A stretch of DNA of 46,357 nt from DASXKD01 sp963734725 (GTDB taxonomy: Bacteria > Actinomycetota > Actinomycetes > Streptosporangiales > Streptosporangiaceae): contig CAVTIX010000007.1 in NCBI GenBank assembly GCA_963734725.1, forward strand, positions 1 to 46,357, given 5' to 3'. Below are positions 17,764 to 25,529 of the stretch, one piece after another. Under the pieces are notes generated by a model, which was not told the DNA's origin, made no database searches, and saw nothing but the letters and a program-made list of their open reading frames with translations. Positions within the stretch are counted from its first letter, which is position 1. Every line of letters begins with the position of its first letter. Position numbers and translations under genes: made by a program.

Positions 17764-17781
17764 GCCGGGCATATGCCCGGC
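17764..17781 (+). promoter_or_regulatory. 18-base palindrome before the rpmJ ribosome-binding site
   Basis: GCCGGGCATATGCCCGGC is a perfect palindrome ending 5 bases before the AAGGAG site of rpmJ. As RNA it would make an 8-bp stem next to the Shine-Dalgarno sequence. As DNA it could be a dyad operator. Role unknown. Confidence 0.5.
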
Positions 17782-17796
17782 CAAAAGGAGACCGGG

Positions 17797-17910
17797 ATGA
17801 AGGTCAAGCCGAGCGTGAAGAAGATCTGCAGCAAATGCCGGATCATTCGCCGGCATGGCCGCGTCATGGTCATTTGCACCGACCCGAGGCACAAGCAGCG
17901 CCAGGGTTAA
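17797..17910 (+). CDS. rpmJ: 50S ribosomal protein L36, zinc-binding form
   Basis: 37-residue protein, the family length. ATG at 17797 preceded by AAGGAG gives MKVKPSVKKICSKCRIIRRH. Zinc ligands C11, C14, C27 and H32 are all present, so this is the C+ form. It lies 104 bases after infA. Confidence 0.96.
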   Translation: MKVKPSVKKICSKCRIIRRHGRVMVICTDPRHKQRQG

Positions 17911-17931
17911 CGGCGCATCAGGCGCACCGCA

Positions 17932-18003
17932 GCCGTTACCGGGCTCAGCCTGGTAACGGCAGCCCCCGGAAGGAGGCCGGGGCCCGTCCTGGGCAGGGAC
18001 GGG
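17932..18003 (+). promoter_or_regulatory. Paired strong hairpins in the rpmJ-rpsM spacer
   Basis: First hairpin: GCCGTTACC (17932-17940) with GGTAACGGC (17952-17960), extendable inward by two G-C pairs and a wobble. Second: CCCGTCC (17983-17989) with GGACGGG (17997-18003). Both lie in the 139-base spacer before rpsM. No T-tail. The paired layout resembles the rpsZ-rpsH and rpsD-rpoA spacers. Confidence 0.6.
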
Positions 18004-18049
18004 ACACGGTGTGCAAGACCTCCGCGAAGAGAAGGAGAACTGCCCGCAC

Positions 18050-18430
18050 ATGGCACGTTTGGTTGGTGTCGATCTCCCGCGCGAAAAGCGCCTTGAGGTC
18101 GCCCTCACCTACATCTATGGGATCGGCCGCACCCGCGCCCGGGAGACGCTGAACGCCACCGGGGTCAGCGGCGACATCCGGGTGCACGACCTGACCGACG
18201 ACGACATCGTGAAGCTCCGTGACTGGATCGACGGCACCTACCGGGTCGAAGGCGACCTCCGCCGCGAGGTTCAGGCGGACATCCGGCGCAAGGTGGAGAT
18301 CGGCTGCTACCAGGGCATCCGCCACCGCCGCGGGCTGCCGGTGCATGGTCAGCGGACGCAGACCAATGCCCGGACGCGCAAGGGCAGGAAGAAGACCGTG
18401 GCCGGCAAGAAGAAGGCCGCCAAGAAGTAG
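18050..18430 (+). CDS. rpsM: 30S ribosomal protein S13
   Basis: Head protein contacting the P-site tRNA and L5 across the interface; 126 residues. ATG 18050 is chosen because ARLVGVDLPREKRLEVALTY is the family start and GAAGGAG lies upstream; an in-frame GTG at 18011 adds 13 residues that do not fit. The helix-two-turn-helix region YIYGIGRTRARETL and the basic end RHRRGLPVHGQRTQTNARTR are typical. Confidence 0.97.
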   Translation: MARLVGVDLPREKRLEVALTYIYGIGRTRARETLNATGVSGDIRVHDLTDDDIVKLRDWIDGTYRVEGDLRREVQADIRRKVEIGCYQGIRHRRGLPVHGQRTQTNARTRKGRKKTVAGKKKAAKK

Positions 18431-18470
18431 TCCGCAGTTACGGACCGACGACCTCGCGAACAGGAAGCAG

Positions 18471-18872
18471 ATGCCTCCAAAGAGCCGTACCGGCGCCAAG
18501 AAGGTGCGCCGCAAGGAACGCAAGAACATCGCCCACGGGCACGCTCATATCAGGAGCACCTTCAACAACACAATCGTCTCGATCACCGACCCCGTCGGCA
18601 ACGTGATTTCCTGGGCCTCCTCCGGGCAGGTGGGCTTCAAGGGATCGCGGAAGTCGACGCCCTACGCGGCGCAGATGGCCGCGGAGGCCTGCGCGCGCCG
18701 GGCCATGGAGCACGGCATGCGCAAGGTTGATGTGTTCGTGAAAGGCCCCGGCTCGGGCCGGGAAACCGCGATCCGGTCGCTGCAGGCGACCGGCCTGGAG
18801 GTGGGCTCCATCCAGGACGTCACCCCGGTCCCCCACAACGGCTGCCGTCCGCCGAAGCGGCGCCGGGTCTGA
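18471..18872 (+). CDS. rpsK: 30S ribosomal protein S11
   Basis: Platform protein lining the mRNA exit; 133 residues. ATG at 18471 gives PPKSRTGAKKVRRKERKNIA. The family core HIRSTFNNTIVSITDPVGNV and the C-terminal signature VTPVPHNGCRPPKRRRV are complete. Longer in-frame extension upstream runs through rpsM and is not coding. Confidence 0.97.
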   Translation: MPPKSRTGAKKVRRKERKNIAHGHAHIRSTFNNTIVSITDPVGNVISWASSGQVGFKGSRKSTPYAAQMAAEACARRAMEHGMRKVDVFVKGPGSGRETAIRSLQATGLEVGSIQDVTPVPHNGCRPPKRRRV

Positions 18873-18885
18873 GAGGAACTGAATC

Positions 18886-19512
18886 ATGGCTCGGTATACG
18901 GGACCGGACTGCAAACTGTGCCGCCGCGAGAAGGTGAAGCTCTTCCTCAAGGGCGCCAAATGTGACTCGCCCAAGTGCCCGATCGAGAGTCGGCCGTACC
19001 CGCCGGGGGAGCACGGACGCAACCGGCCCAAGGAAAGCGAATACCTGCTCCAGACCCGGGAGAAGCAGAAGGCGCGCCGCATCTACGGCATCCTGGAGCG
19101 GCAGTTCCACGGCTACTACGAGGAGGCCTCCCGCAGGCGCGGCAAGACCGGCGATAACCTGCTCCAGATCCTGGAGAGCCGCCTCGACAACGTCGTCTAT
19201 CGTGCCGGGTTCGCCAAGAGCCGGGACATGGCCCGCCAGCTGGTCCTGCACGGGCACTTCCTGGTCAACGGGCGCAAGGTGGACATCCCCTCCTACCGGG
19301 TGACCGAGAGCGACATCGTCGAGGTGTCGCCCAAGTCACTGGAGCTGACGCCGTTCATCGTGGCCCGCGCCGAAGCCGGCGAGCGGCAGCCGCCCGCCTG
19401 GCTGGAGGTCGTACCGGACAAGATGCGCGTGCTGGTGCATGCCATGCCGACCCGCGCCCAGATCGACACCCAGGTGCAAGAGCAGCTCATCGTCGAGCTG
19501 TACTCGAAGTAA
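18886..19512 (+). CDS. rpsD: 30S ribosomal protein S4, zinc-binding form
   Basis: Primary 16S rRNA binder and, in other bacteria, a translational repressor of this operon; 208 residues. ATG at 18886. Cysteines 9, 12, 26 and 31 form the zinc-binding N-terminal pattern, as in the C+ S4 class. The S4 RNA-binding domain is at about residues 97-160 (ESRLDNVVYRAGFAKSRDMA, RQLVLHGHFLVNGRKVDIPS). It ends VELYSK. Confidence 0.97.
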   Translation: MARYTGPDCKLCRREKVKLFLKGAKCDSPKCPIESRPYPPGEHGRNRPKESEYLLQTREKQKARRIYGILERQFHGYYEEASRRRGKTGDNLLQILESRLDNVVYRAGFAKSRDMARQLVLHGHFLVNGRKVDIPSYRVTESDIVEVSPKSLELTPFIVARAEAGERQPPAWLEVVPDKMRVLVHAMPTRAQIDTQVQEQLIVELYSK

Positions 19513-19522
19513 CGCAAGTACC

Positions 19523-19570
19523 GGCCCGGCCGCGAATGGCGCGGGCCAGGCGGCGGCAACAGCCGCCGCC
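19523..19570 (+). promoter_or_regulatory. Paired strong hairpins in the rpsD-rpoA spacer
   Basis: First: GGCCCG (19523-19528) with CGGGCC (19542-19547), extended inward by GCC/GGC with one bulged G. Second: GGCGGCGGC (19549-19557) with GCCGCCGCC (19562-19570), a 9-bp stem with an AACA loop. They are separated by one base and lie 46 bases before rpoA. Attenuation, mRNA stability or an unknown element are possible roles. Confidence 0.6.
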
Positions 19571-19615
19571 GAAGATCGCGGCGTCATATAGCGGGCGTCG
19601 CGGAGAGGGGTAGTC

Positions 19616-20632
19616 ATGCTCATCGCCCAACGTCCCACCCTGACCGAAGAGGCGGTGGACGAGTTCCGGTCCAGGTTCGTCATCGAGCCGCTGGAGCCTG
19701 GATTCGGGTACACCATCGGTAACTCGCTGCGGCGGACGCTGCTGTCGTCGATCCCCGGCGCAGCGGTGACCAGCCTCAGGATCGAGGGCGTCCTGCACGA
19801 GTTCTCCACCGTGGCCGGGATGACCGAGGACGTCACCGACATCATCCTGAACCTCAAGGAACTCGTCGTCTCCTCCGAGCAGGACGAGCCGGTCGTCATG
19901 TACCTGCGCAAGCAGGGACCAGGTGAGGTCACGGCAGCCGACATCGCGCCGCCGGCGGGCGTCGAGGTGCACAACCCCGACCTGCACATCGCCGCGCTCA
20001 ACGGCAAGGGCAAGCTGGAGATGGAACTGACGGTCGAGCGCGGCCGCGGCTACGTGTCGGCCGCCCAGAACAAGCAGCCCGGGCAGGAGATCGGCCGGAT
20101 CCCCATCGACTCGATCTACTCGCCGGTGCTGCGGGTCACCTACAAGGTGGAGGCGACCCGTGTCGAGCAGCGGACCGACTTCGACCGGCTGATCATCGAC
20201 GTCGAGACCAAGCCCTCGATGCGCCCGCGCGATGCGGTCGCGAGCGCGGGCAAGACCCTGGTCGAGCTGTTCGGACTGGCCAGGGAGCTCAACCTCGAGG
20301 CAGAGGGCATCGACATCGGCCCGTCGCCGACGGACGCGGCGCTGGCCGCGGACCTGGCGCTGCCGATCGAGGAGTTGAACCTCACCGTCCGGTCGTACAA
20401 CTGCCTGAAGCGCGAGGGCATCCACACGGTGGGCGAGCTTGTCGCCCGCAGCGAGCAGGACCTGCTGGACATCCGCAACTTCGGCGCCAAGTCGATCGAA
20501 GAGGTCAAGCAGAAGCTGGCCGACATGGGCCTGACCCTGAAGGACTCCCCGCCAGGGTTCGACCCCGGCAGCGCCGTGGACAGCTACAGCGCGGATGACG
20601 ACGAGAGCTACGTCGAGACCGAGCAGTACTGA
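19616..20632 (+). CDS. rpoA: DNA-directed RNA polymerase alpha subunit
   Basis: Alpha dimer nucleates RNA polymerase assembly and its C-terminal domain touches UP elements and activators; 338 residues. ATG at 19616 gives LIAQRPTLTEEAVDEFRSRF. The N-terminal domain holds EPGFGYTIGNSLRRTLLSSI. The C-terminal domain at about residues 255-315 has the helix-hairpin-helix regions LTVRSYNCLKREGIHTVGEL and LLDIRNFGAKSIEEVKQKLA. An acidic tail ends in EQY. Confidence 0.98.
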   Translation: MLIAQRPTLTEEAVDEFRSRFVIEPLEPGFGYTIGNSLRRTLLSSIPGAAVTSLRIEGVLHEFSTVAGMTEDVTDIILNLKELVVSSEQDEPVVMYLRKQGPGEVTAADIAPPAGVEVHNPDLHIAALNGKGKLEMELTVERGRGYVSAAQNKQPGQEIGRIPIDSIYSPVLRVTYKVEATRVEQRTDFDRLIIDVETKPSMRPRDAVASAGKTLVELFGLARELNLEAEGIDIGPSPTDAALAADLALPIEELNLTVRSYNCLKREGIHTVGELVARSEQDLLDIRNFGAKSIEEVKQKLADMGLTLKDSPPGFDPGSAVDSYSADDDESYVETEQY

Positions 20633-20676
20633 CGGGTCCGGCCGGCCCGCAGGCAGAACCAAGGAGAGAAGTTTCC

Positions 20677-21354
20677 ATGCCCACGCCCACCAAGGGCCCA
20701 CGGTTGGGTGGCAGTTCGGCCCATCAGCGGCACATCATGGCGAACCTCGCCACCGCCCTGTTCGAGCACGGCAAGATCACCACAACCGAGGCCAAGGCGC
20801 GGCGGCTACGGCCGTACGCGGAGCGCCTGATCACCTTCGCCAAGCGGGGTGACCTCCACGCGCGCCGCGAGGTGCTCACGGTGGTCACGGACAAGGGCGT
20901 CGTGCATACCTTGTTCACCGAGATCGGCCCGCGGTTCGCCACCCGCGAGGGCGGTTACACGCGGATCACCAAAATCGGGCCGCGCAAGGGTGACAACGCC
21001 CCGCTCGCCGTCATCGAGCTGGTCGAGGAAGAGGTCAGCACCACTCCGTCACGGCGGCGCCGCCCGCGGCGCGCCCCGGCCCGAGCGTCCCGGCGTGCCG
21101 CCGAGGCTGCCGCCACAGCAGGACCCGCTGCGGCGCAGGAGGAGGCAGCGGCCGAGGCCGCGGCCGAGGATCCCGCCGCCGAAGCGGCCGTGGCTGAGGA
21201 CGCTGCGGCCGAGGACAGCGTGGCCGAGGACAGCGTGGCCGAGGACAGCGCGGCCGAGGATGCCGACGACGTGGCCGGCGAGGACTCCGCCGCAGAAGAC
21301 TCCGCGGCGGAGGAGTCAGAGGACACCGGCGCGGCCGAGGAAGAAGCTAAGTAA
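20677..21354 (+). CDS. rplQ: 50S ribosomal protein L17 with an acidic repeat tail
   Basis: Large-subunit protein near the tunnel exit. ATG at 20677 with AAGGAGAG upstream; PTPTKGPRLGGSSAHQRHIM is the family start and the core runs to about residue 120 (APLAVIELVEE). The total is 225 residues against about 120 for bacterial L17 lacking a tail. The extra ~105 residues begin with an Arg-rich block (RRRRPRRAPARASRRAA) and continue as Ala/Glu/Asp low complexity, with AEDSV units repeated at about 21205-21260. Tails of this sort occur in other actinobacterial L17, so it is probably real. Confidence 0.95.
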   Translation: MPTPTKGPRLGGSSAHQRHIMANLATALFEHGKITTTEAKARRLRPYAERLITFAKRGDLHARREVLTVVTDKGVVHTLFTEIGPRFATREGGYTRITKIGPRKGDNAPLAVIELVEEEVSTTPSRRRRPRRAPARASRRAAEAAATAGPAAAQEEAAAEAAAEDPAAEAAVAEDAAAEDSVAEDSVAEDSAAEDADDVAGEDSAAEDSAAEESEDTGAAEEEAK

Positions 21355-21372
21355 CACTCGCGAAGGCCGGCC

Positions 21373-22247
21373 ATGGGACACGGGAGCACTCAGCCCGGCG
21401 GTCCCGGGCCGGCCTCGCGGCTGTCCGGGTCCGGTTCGACATCGGATACGACGGCACGGGCTTTTCCGGCTGGGCCCGCCAGCCCGGCCGCCGGACGGTG
21501 CAGCAGACCCTGGAAGACGCGCTCGCCCGCGTGCTGAGCCTGCCGGAACCGGCGCCGCTGACCGTGGCCGGCCGCACCGACGCCGGCGTCCACGCGCAGG
21601 GCCAGGTCGCGCACGCCGACATCCCGGCCGACTGCTGGGCCGCCGCCGGGCCTGCCGCGGTCCGCCGGCTGGCCCGGTTGCTTCCGCCCGACGTCCGGGT
21701 GCACCGGGCTGTCCCCGCTCCGCCGGGGTTCGACGCCCGGTTCTCCGCGATCTGGCGGCGGTACGCCTACCGGGTCTGCGATGACCCGGCGCTAGCGGAT
21801 CCGCTGGCACGGCACCGCACGCTGTGGCACCGGAGCCGGCTCGACATCGAGGTCATGAACGAGGCGGCCCAGGGCTGCCTGGGCGAGCACGACTTCGCCG
21901 CGTTCTGCCGCCGCCGCGAAGGCGCCAGCACGGTGCGCACGCTGCTGCGGCTCGACTGGGCACGGACCGGGCCTGCTGTGGCCGAGGCGACGGTGGTGGC
22001 GGACGCGTTTTGCCACAACATGGTCCGCGCGCTGGTCGGCGCCATGCTGAAGGTGGGGGAAGGGCGCCGGCCGCCCGGCTGGCCCGCCCAGGTGCTCGCG
22101 GCGCGGGTCCGGGATCCGGCAGCGCCGGTGGTCTCCCCGCACGGGCTGTGCCTGGCGGAGGTCGGTTACCCCGCGGACGCCGACCTGGCCGCCCGGGCCA
22201 CCGCGGCCCGGCAGCTGCGCACCGTTGGCCCTGCCCCGACCGCTTGA
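21373..22247 (+). CDS. truA: tRNA pseudouridine synthase A, with an apparent 1-base deletion near its 5' end
   Basis: Makes pseudouridine at positions 38-40 of tRNA anticodon stems. The catalytic Asp is in AGRTDAGVHAQGQ, and the conserved GYDGTGFSGWARQPG is present. The conserved frame is open upstream from 21351 but has no start before 21498, inside the conserved domain. The ATG at 21373 is in a neighbouring frame and reads MGHGSTQPGGPGPASRL; adding one G at about 21423 joins it to VRVRFDIGYDG. I therefore annotate one gene of about 291 residues with a single-base deletion, probably a sequence error. It follows rplQ by 18 bases. Confidence 0.88.
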
Positions 22248-22264
22248 TATGCATTAGTACGGTG

Positions 22265-22291
22265 TTCTGTTCATCACGTGCATGAACAGAA
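22265..22291. terminator. Bidirectional terminator between truA and the convergent gene
   Basis: TTCTGTTCAT (22265-22274) and ATGAACAGAA (22282-22291) form a perfect 10-bp stem with a 7-base loop. It is AT-rich in a very GC-rich region and lies 18 bases after truA and 29 bases before the 3' end of the convergent gene, so it probably serves both. Confidence 0.65.
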
Positions 22292-22319
22292 TCACTTGAT
22301 CATGGAAGTCGCGCAGGCG

Positions 22320-24065
22320 CTATGGGCGCCCGGTAACCATGCGGTTGGACAGGCTGACGTTGGCCGTCCCGGCCACCAGCCCCTGCGAGAACGACTCCAG
22401 TTTCTTGCGCTGGCTCTTGCCCGACGGCGAGTGCAGGTTGGCGAACTCGGTCCAGATCAAGATCAGGTAGTGACCCTTGACCTCGGCCACCTCGATGCCC
22501 GTCCCCTTGGCGAGGTTCCGCGTGGGGCCGTGGCGGGACGGCAGTTGCTTGATGAACTCCGTCGCGCCCGCCGCCTTCCCCGCCTTCTCGGCCGCGGTCA
22601 CGTCGACCAGGTTCAGCACGCCCACGGTGGCCATGATCTTGCGGTCGGTGGACAGATAGCTGGCCCGGAGCACCTGTGTGCACTTGGCCTTGCGGATTGC
22701 CGCGGCTAGCTTGCTGCCGAACACCTCACGCGAGCACTGGGTGCCTGACTTGCTGACCGCCAGCGTGCCGGACGCGTCACCCCTGGCAAACCTCGCCGGG
22801 AATAGCTGGCCGACGGTCAGCGGCACCGGGTCCTGGCTGCGGCTCTCGATGTGCTTCCACGTGCCGAGCGTTGGCGACGGGCTGCTGCTCGGCGTCGGTG
22901 CCGCCGAAGGATGACTCGGCGCGGCCGAATGCGCGGGGGCGGGTGAGTGCTTCCCGCTGACGTAGACGTACCCAGCGACCACCGCGAGCACCACCAGGAC
23001 CGGGACGAGCAACAGCCCGGTCATCAGGACGGTGCGCCTGCCGCCCCGCCTGCTGGCGCGGCGGCCGTCCGACTCTGCCCCGCCTTCCACCGCCAGGCTG
23101 GCGCTGGCCGCAGCGCGGGACCGCCGGCCTGGCTCGGCCTCGCCGAACGCCGACGGCGTCGCCTGGCCGGTGGCCGCGCCCGCGCTACGGGCGGCGGCCT
23201 GACGGGCCGCCATCCTGCCGCCGGGCGCCACGCGCTCCGGAGCGCCCGGGCCCGCCGGTTCCTGCGGGCCGGTGTCCGGCCCCGCAAGCCGCTGCGGGCC
23301 GGTGGCCGGACCGGCCGGTCCTTGCGGGCCGGTGGCCGGACCGGCCGGTCCTTGCGGGCCCGTGGCCGGTTCGTCGGCGACTGCGCCCGCACCCGGCCGG
23401 CCCGCGCCGCGAGCGTAGCCAGGCGCCCGGCCGCCGGCGGCCTGGTTGCCGGGGCCGCGCCCGCCCGGGGCCCGACTGTCCGGGGCCCGGTCGGCCGCGG
23501 CGCGCTGCCAGGGGGGTTCCCCGGTGTGCGAGCCCCAGTCGCGGGCGCCCCGGGCCGGGAGCGATGGGTTCGCCGGCGGTTCGTCGTCGATGACGGCCCA
23601 GGTCTGGGTGGAGGTCAGGTCGGCGGCGGCGTCGCTCATCGCAAGGGCCGAGTACCCGGGGTCGGTGTCGGCGGTTCCGCCTCCGTTGCCCGCGATGCCC
23701 AGCCAGGCGGACCGGGTCGATGCCCGGTTCCACGCTGAGAACTGGCCCGGCGGGTAAACCGGGTCGGGCTGCCCCGGGCCCGGAGGGAACCCGCGCAGCG
23801 GGCCCCGCCGCGCCCCGCTGGGGGCAGCAGGCCACGGCTGCTTCTGCGGGCTTGTCACGGATCGGCGGTGTGCGCCGGCGCGGCCCGCGGGCCGCGAACC
23901 AGCCGTGCTGGAGGCCCGCCACGGGGGCGCCTCGGCCCCGGGCGCGGGCGGCGGGCGCCCCGTCGTGCCTTCATCCGGCATTTCCGCGGCGACCGGGCCA
24001 GACGTCAGCTCAGCACCCGCATCGCCGGGCGGGGGCCGGCCGTCCTGCAGATCCGGAAAGCCCAT
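22320..24065 (-). CDS. Membrane-anchored protein with long disordered N-terminus (unknown function)
   Basis: I do not recognise a family. The start is taken as ATG at 24065 on the minus strand, with GAAGGA about 12 bases upstream; an in-frame GTG at 24122 lacks such a site. The 581-residue product has about 340 residues of Pro/Gly/Ala/Arg low complexity, including tandem ATGPQGPAGP-like units, then one hydrophobic segment (TVLMTGLLLVPVLVVLAVVA, about 344-368), a Pro/Ser-rich linker and a ~190-residue outer domain with two cysteines (TQCSREVFG and KAKCTQVLR). Topology is probably cytoplasmic N-terminus with the C-terminal domain outside. It is the only minus-strand gene here and interrupts the usual truA-rplM order. 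Confidence 0.8.
   Translation of the reverse strand: MGFPDLQDGRPPPGDAGAELTSGPVAAEMPDEGTTGRPPPAPGAEAPPWRASSTAGSRPAGRAGAHRRSVTSPQKQPWPAAPSGARRGPLRGFPPGPGQPDPVYPPGQFSAWNRASTRSAWLGIAGNGGGTADTDPGYSALAMSDAAADLTSTQTWAVIDDEPPANPSLPARGARDWGSHTGEPPWQRAAADRAPDSRAPGGRGPGNQAAGGRAPGYARGAGRPGAGAVADEPATGPQGPAGPATGPQGPAGPATGPQRLAGPDTGPQEPAGPGAPERVAPGGRMAARQAAARSAGAATGQATPSAFGEAEPGRRSRAAASASLAVEGGAESDGRRASRRGGRRTVLMTGLLLVPVLVVLAVVAGYVYVSGKHSPAPAHSAAPSHPSAAPTPSSSPSPTLGTWKHIESRSQDPVPLTVGQLFPARFARGDASGTLAVSKSGTQCSREVFGSKLAAAIRKAKCTQVLRASYLSTDRKIMATVGVLNLVDVTAAEKAGKAAGATEFIKQLPSRHGPTRNLAKGTGIEVAEVKGHYLILIWTEFANLHSPSGKSQRKKLESFSQGLVAGTANVSLSNRMVTGRP
23255..23375 (-). repeat. Short tandem repeats in the disordered region
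   Basis: Near-identical ~36-base blocks, clearest as two copies at about 23297-23368 with more diverged neighbours, encode (P)ATGPQGPAGP-like units. They keep the frame of the minus-strand gene. Confidence 0.6.
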
Positions 24066-24234
24066 CCCGCGAGCGTATCCTTCTACAGGCCTCGCATAGC
24101 GCGGTTTCCCCTCGCCGGACACCCGCTCGCGCCCCAGGGCAGGCTGTCCTTACCTGGGGGGCCCGCCCGGGTACGACAGGGGCCGCGCCGTGGGGGCCAG
24201 GGCGGCCATGACGGGCCGTATTGCACGCTTCACT

Positions 24235-24263
24235 TTGCCGTCCTTGGCGCCGGCCGGTATCCT
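24235..24263 (+). promoter_or_regulatory. Candidate rplM-rpsI promoter
   Basis: TTGCCG (24235-24240), a 17-base spacer and TATCCT (24258-24263) give four of six matches at each box. They lie about 145 bases before rplM in the 343-base divergent gap 24066-24408. I see no convincing promoter for the minus-strand gene there, and no other gene in that gap. Confidence 0.5.
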
Positions 24264-24408
24264 TACTCGACGTCCACGTGCATCAGCGTGCCCGCGTGCC
24301 CCGCCTTGGCGGTAGGTAGCGTGGCGGCCGGTGCGGTGGACTCCCTCGCTGCCGGGCTTGCCCTGGCCGCAGGTCCGGAACAGGTCCCACAGATGAAGGC
24401 TTACGACT

Positions 24409-24882
24409 GTGCGCACTTTCAGCCCCAAGGCCGCTGACGTACAGCGTCAGTGGCACGTCATCGACGCCTCTGATGTCGTGCTCGGCCGCTTGGCCAGTCA
24501 TGTGGCGATACTGCTGCGGGGCAAGCACAAGCCGATCTTCGCGCCGCACTTGGACACCGGTGACTTCGTGATCGTGGTCAACGCCGCGAAGGTCGCGCTG
24601 ACCGGCAACAAGCTCGCTGACAAGCGGGTGTACCGGCACTCCGGCTACCCGGGCGGCATTCATTCCAACAGCTACGGGGAACTGCTTGCCAAGCACCCCG
24701 AGCGGCTGGTCGAGAACGCGGTCAGGGGCATGCTGCCCAAGAACACGCTGGGCCGGAACATGCTGCGAAAGCTCAAGGTGTACGCGGGGCCGGACCACCC
24801 GCACCAGGCACAGCAGCCGACCCCATTTACCATCACCCAGGTCGCACAGCCGGCCGGGACACCGTCTGCGAGCGCCAAGTAG
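24409..24882 (+). CDS. rplM: 50S ribosomal protein L13
   Basis: Early-assembly protein of the large subunit; 157 residues, slightly long at the C-terminus. GTG at 24409 with GAAGG about 10 bases upstream gives RTFSPKAADVQRQWHVIDAS. Family motifs: VVLGRLASHVAILLRGKHKP, DKRVYRHSGYPGGIHS, and AVRGMLPKNTLGRNMLRKLK with KVYAGPDHPH at the end of the core. It forms the usual pair with rpsI. Confidence 0.97.
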   Translation: MRTFSPKAADVQRQWHVIDASDVVLGRLASHVAILLRGKHKPIFAPHLDTGDFVIVVNAAKVALTGNKLADKRVYRHSGYPGGIHSNSYGELLAKHPERLVENAVRGMLPKNTLGRNMLRKLKVYAGPDHPHQAQQPTPFTITQVAQPAGTPSASAK

Positions 24883-24944
24883 CACGGCAGGCGCCACTGA
24901 AGCGGCTCCATGACGAGCCAATGACCAAGCACGAGGAAGGTACC

Positions 24945-25466
24945 GTGGCCGAGCCCACAAGCACCCAGGCGACCGCCGAGGACGCGGGCCTGCAGCCGGC
25001 GGAAGACGAAGCGGCTCCGTTGGAATACACCACAGAGACGACGTCGGAGGCTGGCCGCCGGGCGGCACGGCCGGTGGTGACCGGCAAGGCGATGGGCACC
25101 GGCCGCCGCAAGGAGGCCATCGCGCGGGTCCGCATCGCGCCGGGCACCGGGCAATGGCTGGTCAACGACCGGCCGCTGGAGAAGTTCTTCCCGAACAAGG
25201 TGCACCAGCAGGTCATCAGCGAGCCGCTGGTGACGCTCGGCGCCGAGGGCCAGTTCGACATCGTCGCCCGGGTCTCCGGGGGCGGGGTGGCCGGGCAGGC
25301 GGGCGCGCTGCGGCTCGGGATCGCGCGCGCGCTCACCGTGGTGGACCCGGAGAACCGGCCCACCCTGAAGCGGGCCGGCTTCCTGACCCGCGACGCCCGG
25401 ATTACCGAGCGCAAGAAGTATGGGCTGAAGAAGGCCCGGAAGGCGCCGCAGTACTCCAAGCGCTAG
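24945..25466 (+). CDS. rpsI: 30S ribosomal protein S9
   Basis: S9 reaches the P-site tRNA with its C-terminal tail. I place the start at GTG 24945, with GAGGAAGG 5 bases upstream; an in-frame ATG at 24921 has no such site. This gives 173 residues, of which about 45 are an acidic N-terminal extension common in actinobacteria. The core GTGRRKEAIARVRIAPG, GGGVAGQAGALRLGIARAL and the basic end KKARKAPQYSKR are diagnostic. Confidence 0.96.
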   Translation: MAEPTSTQATAEDAGLQPAEDEAAPLEYTTETTSEAGRRAARPVVTGKAMGTGRRKEAIARVRIAPGTGQWLVNDRPLEKFFPNKVHQQVISEPLVTLGAEGQFDIVARVSGGGVAGQAGALRLGIARALTVVDPENRPTLKRAGFLTRDARITERKKYGLKKARKAPQYSKR

Positions 25467-25529
25467 CACCGGGAATCGGAGATCCGACATTCCAGTGATA
25501 GCGGCAAGCCCACAACGGGGGACCACGGC

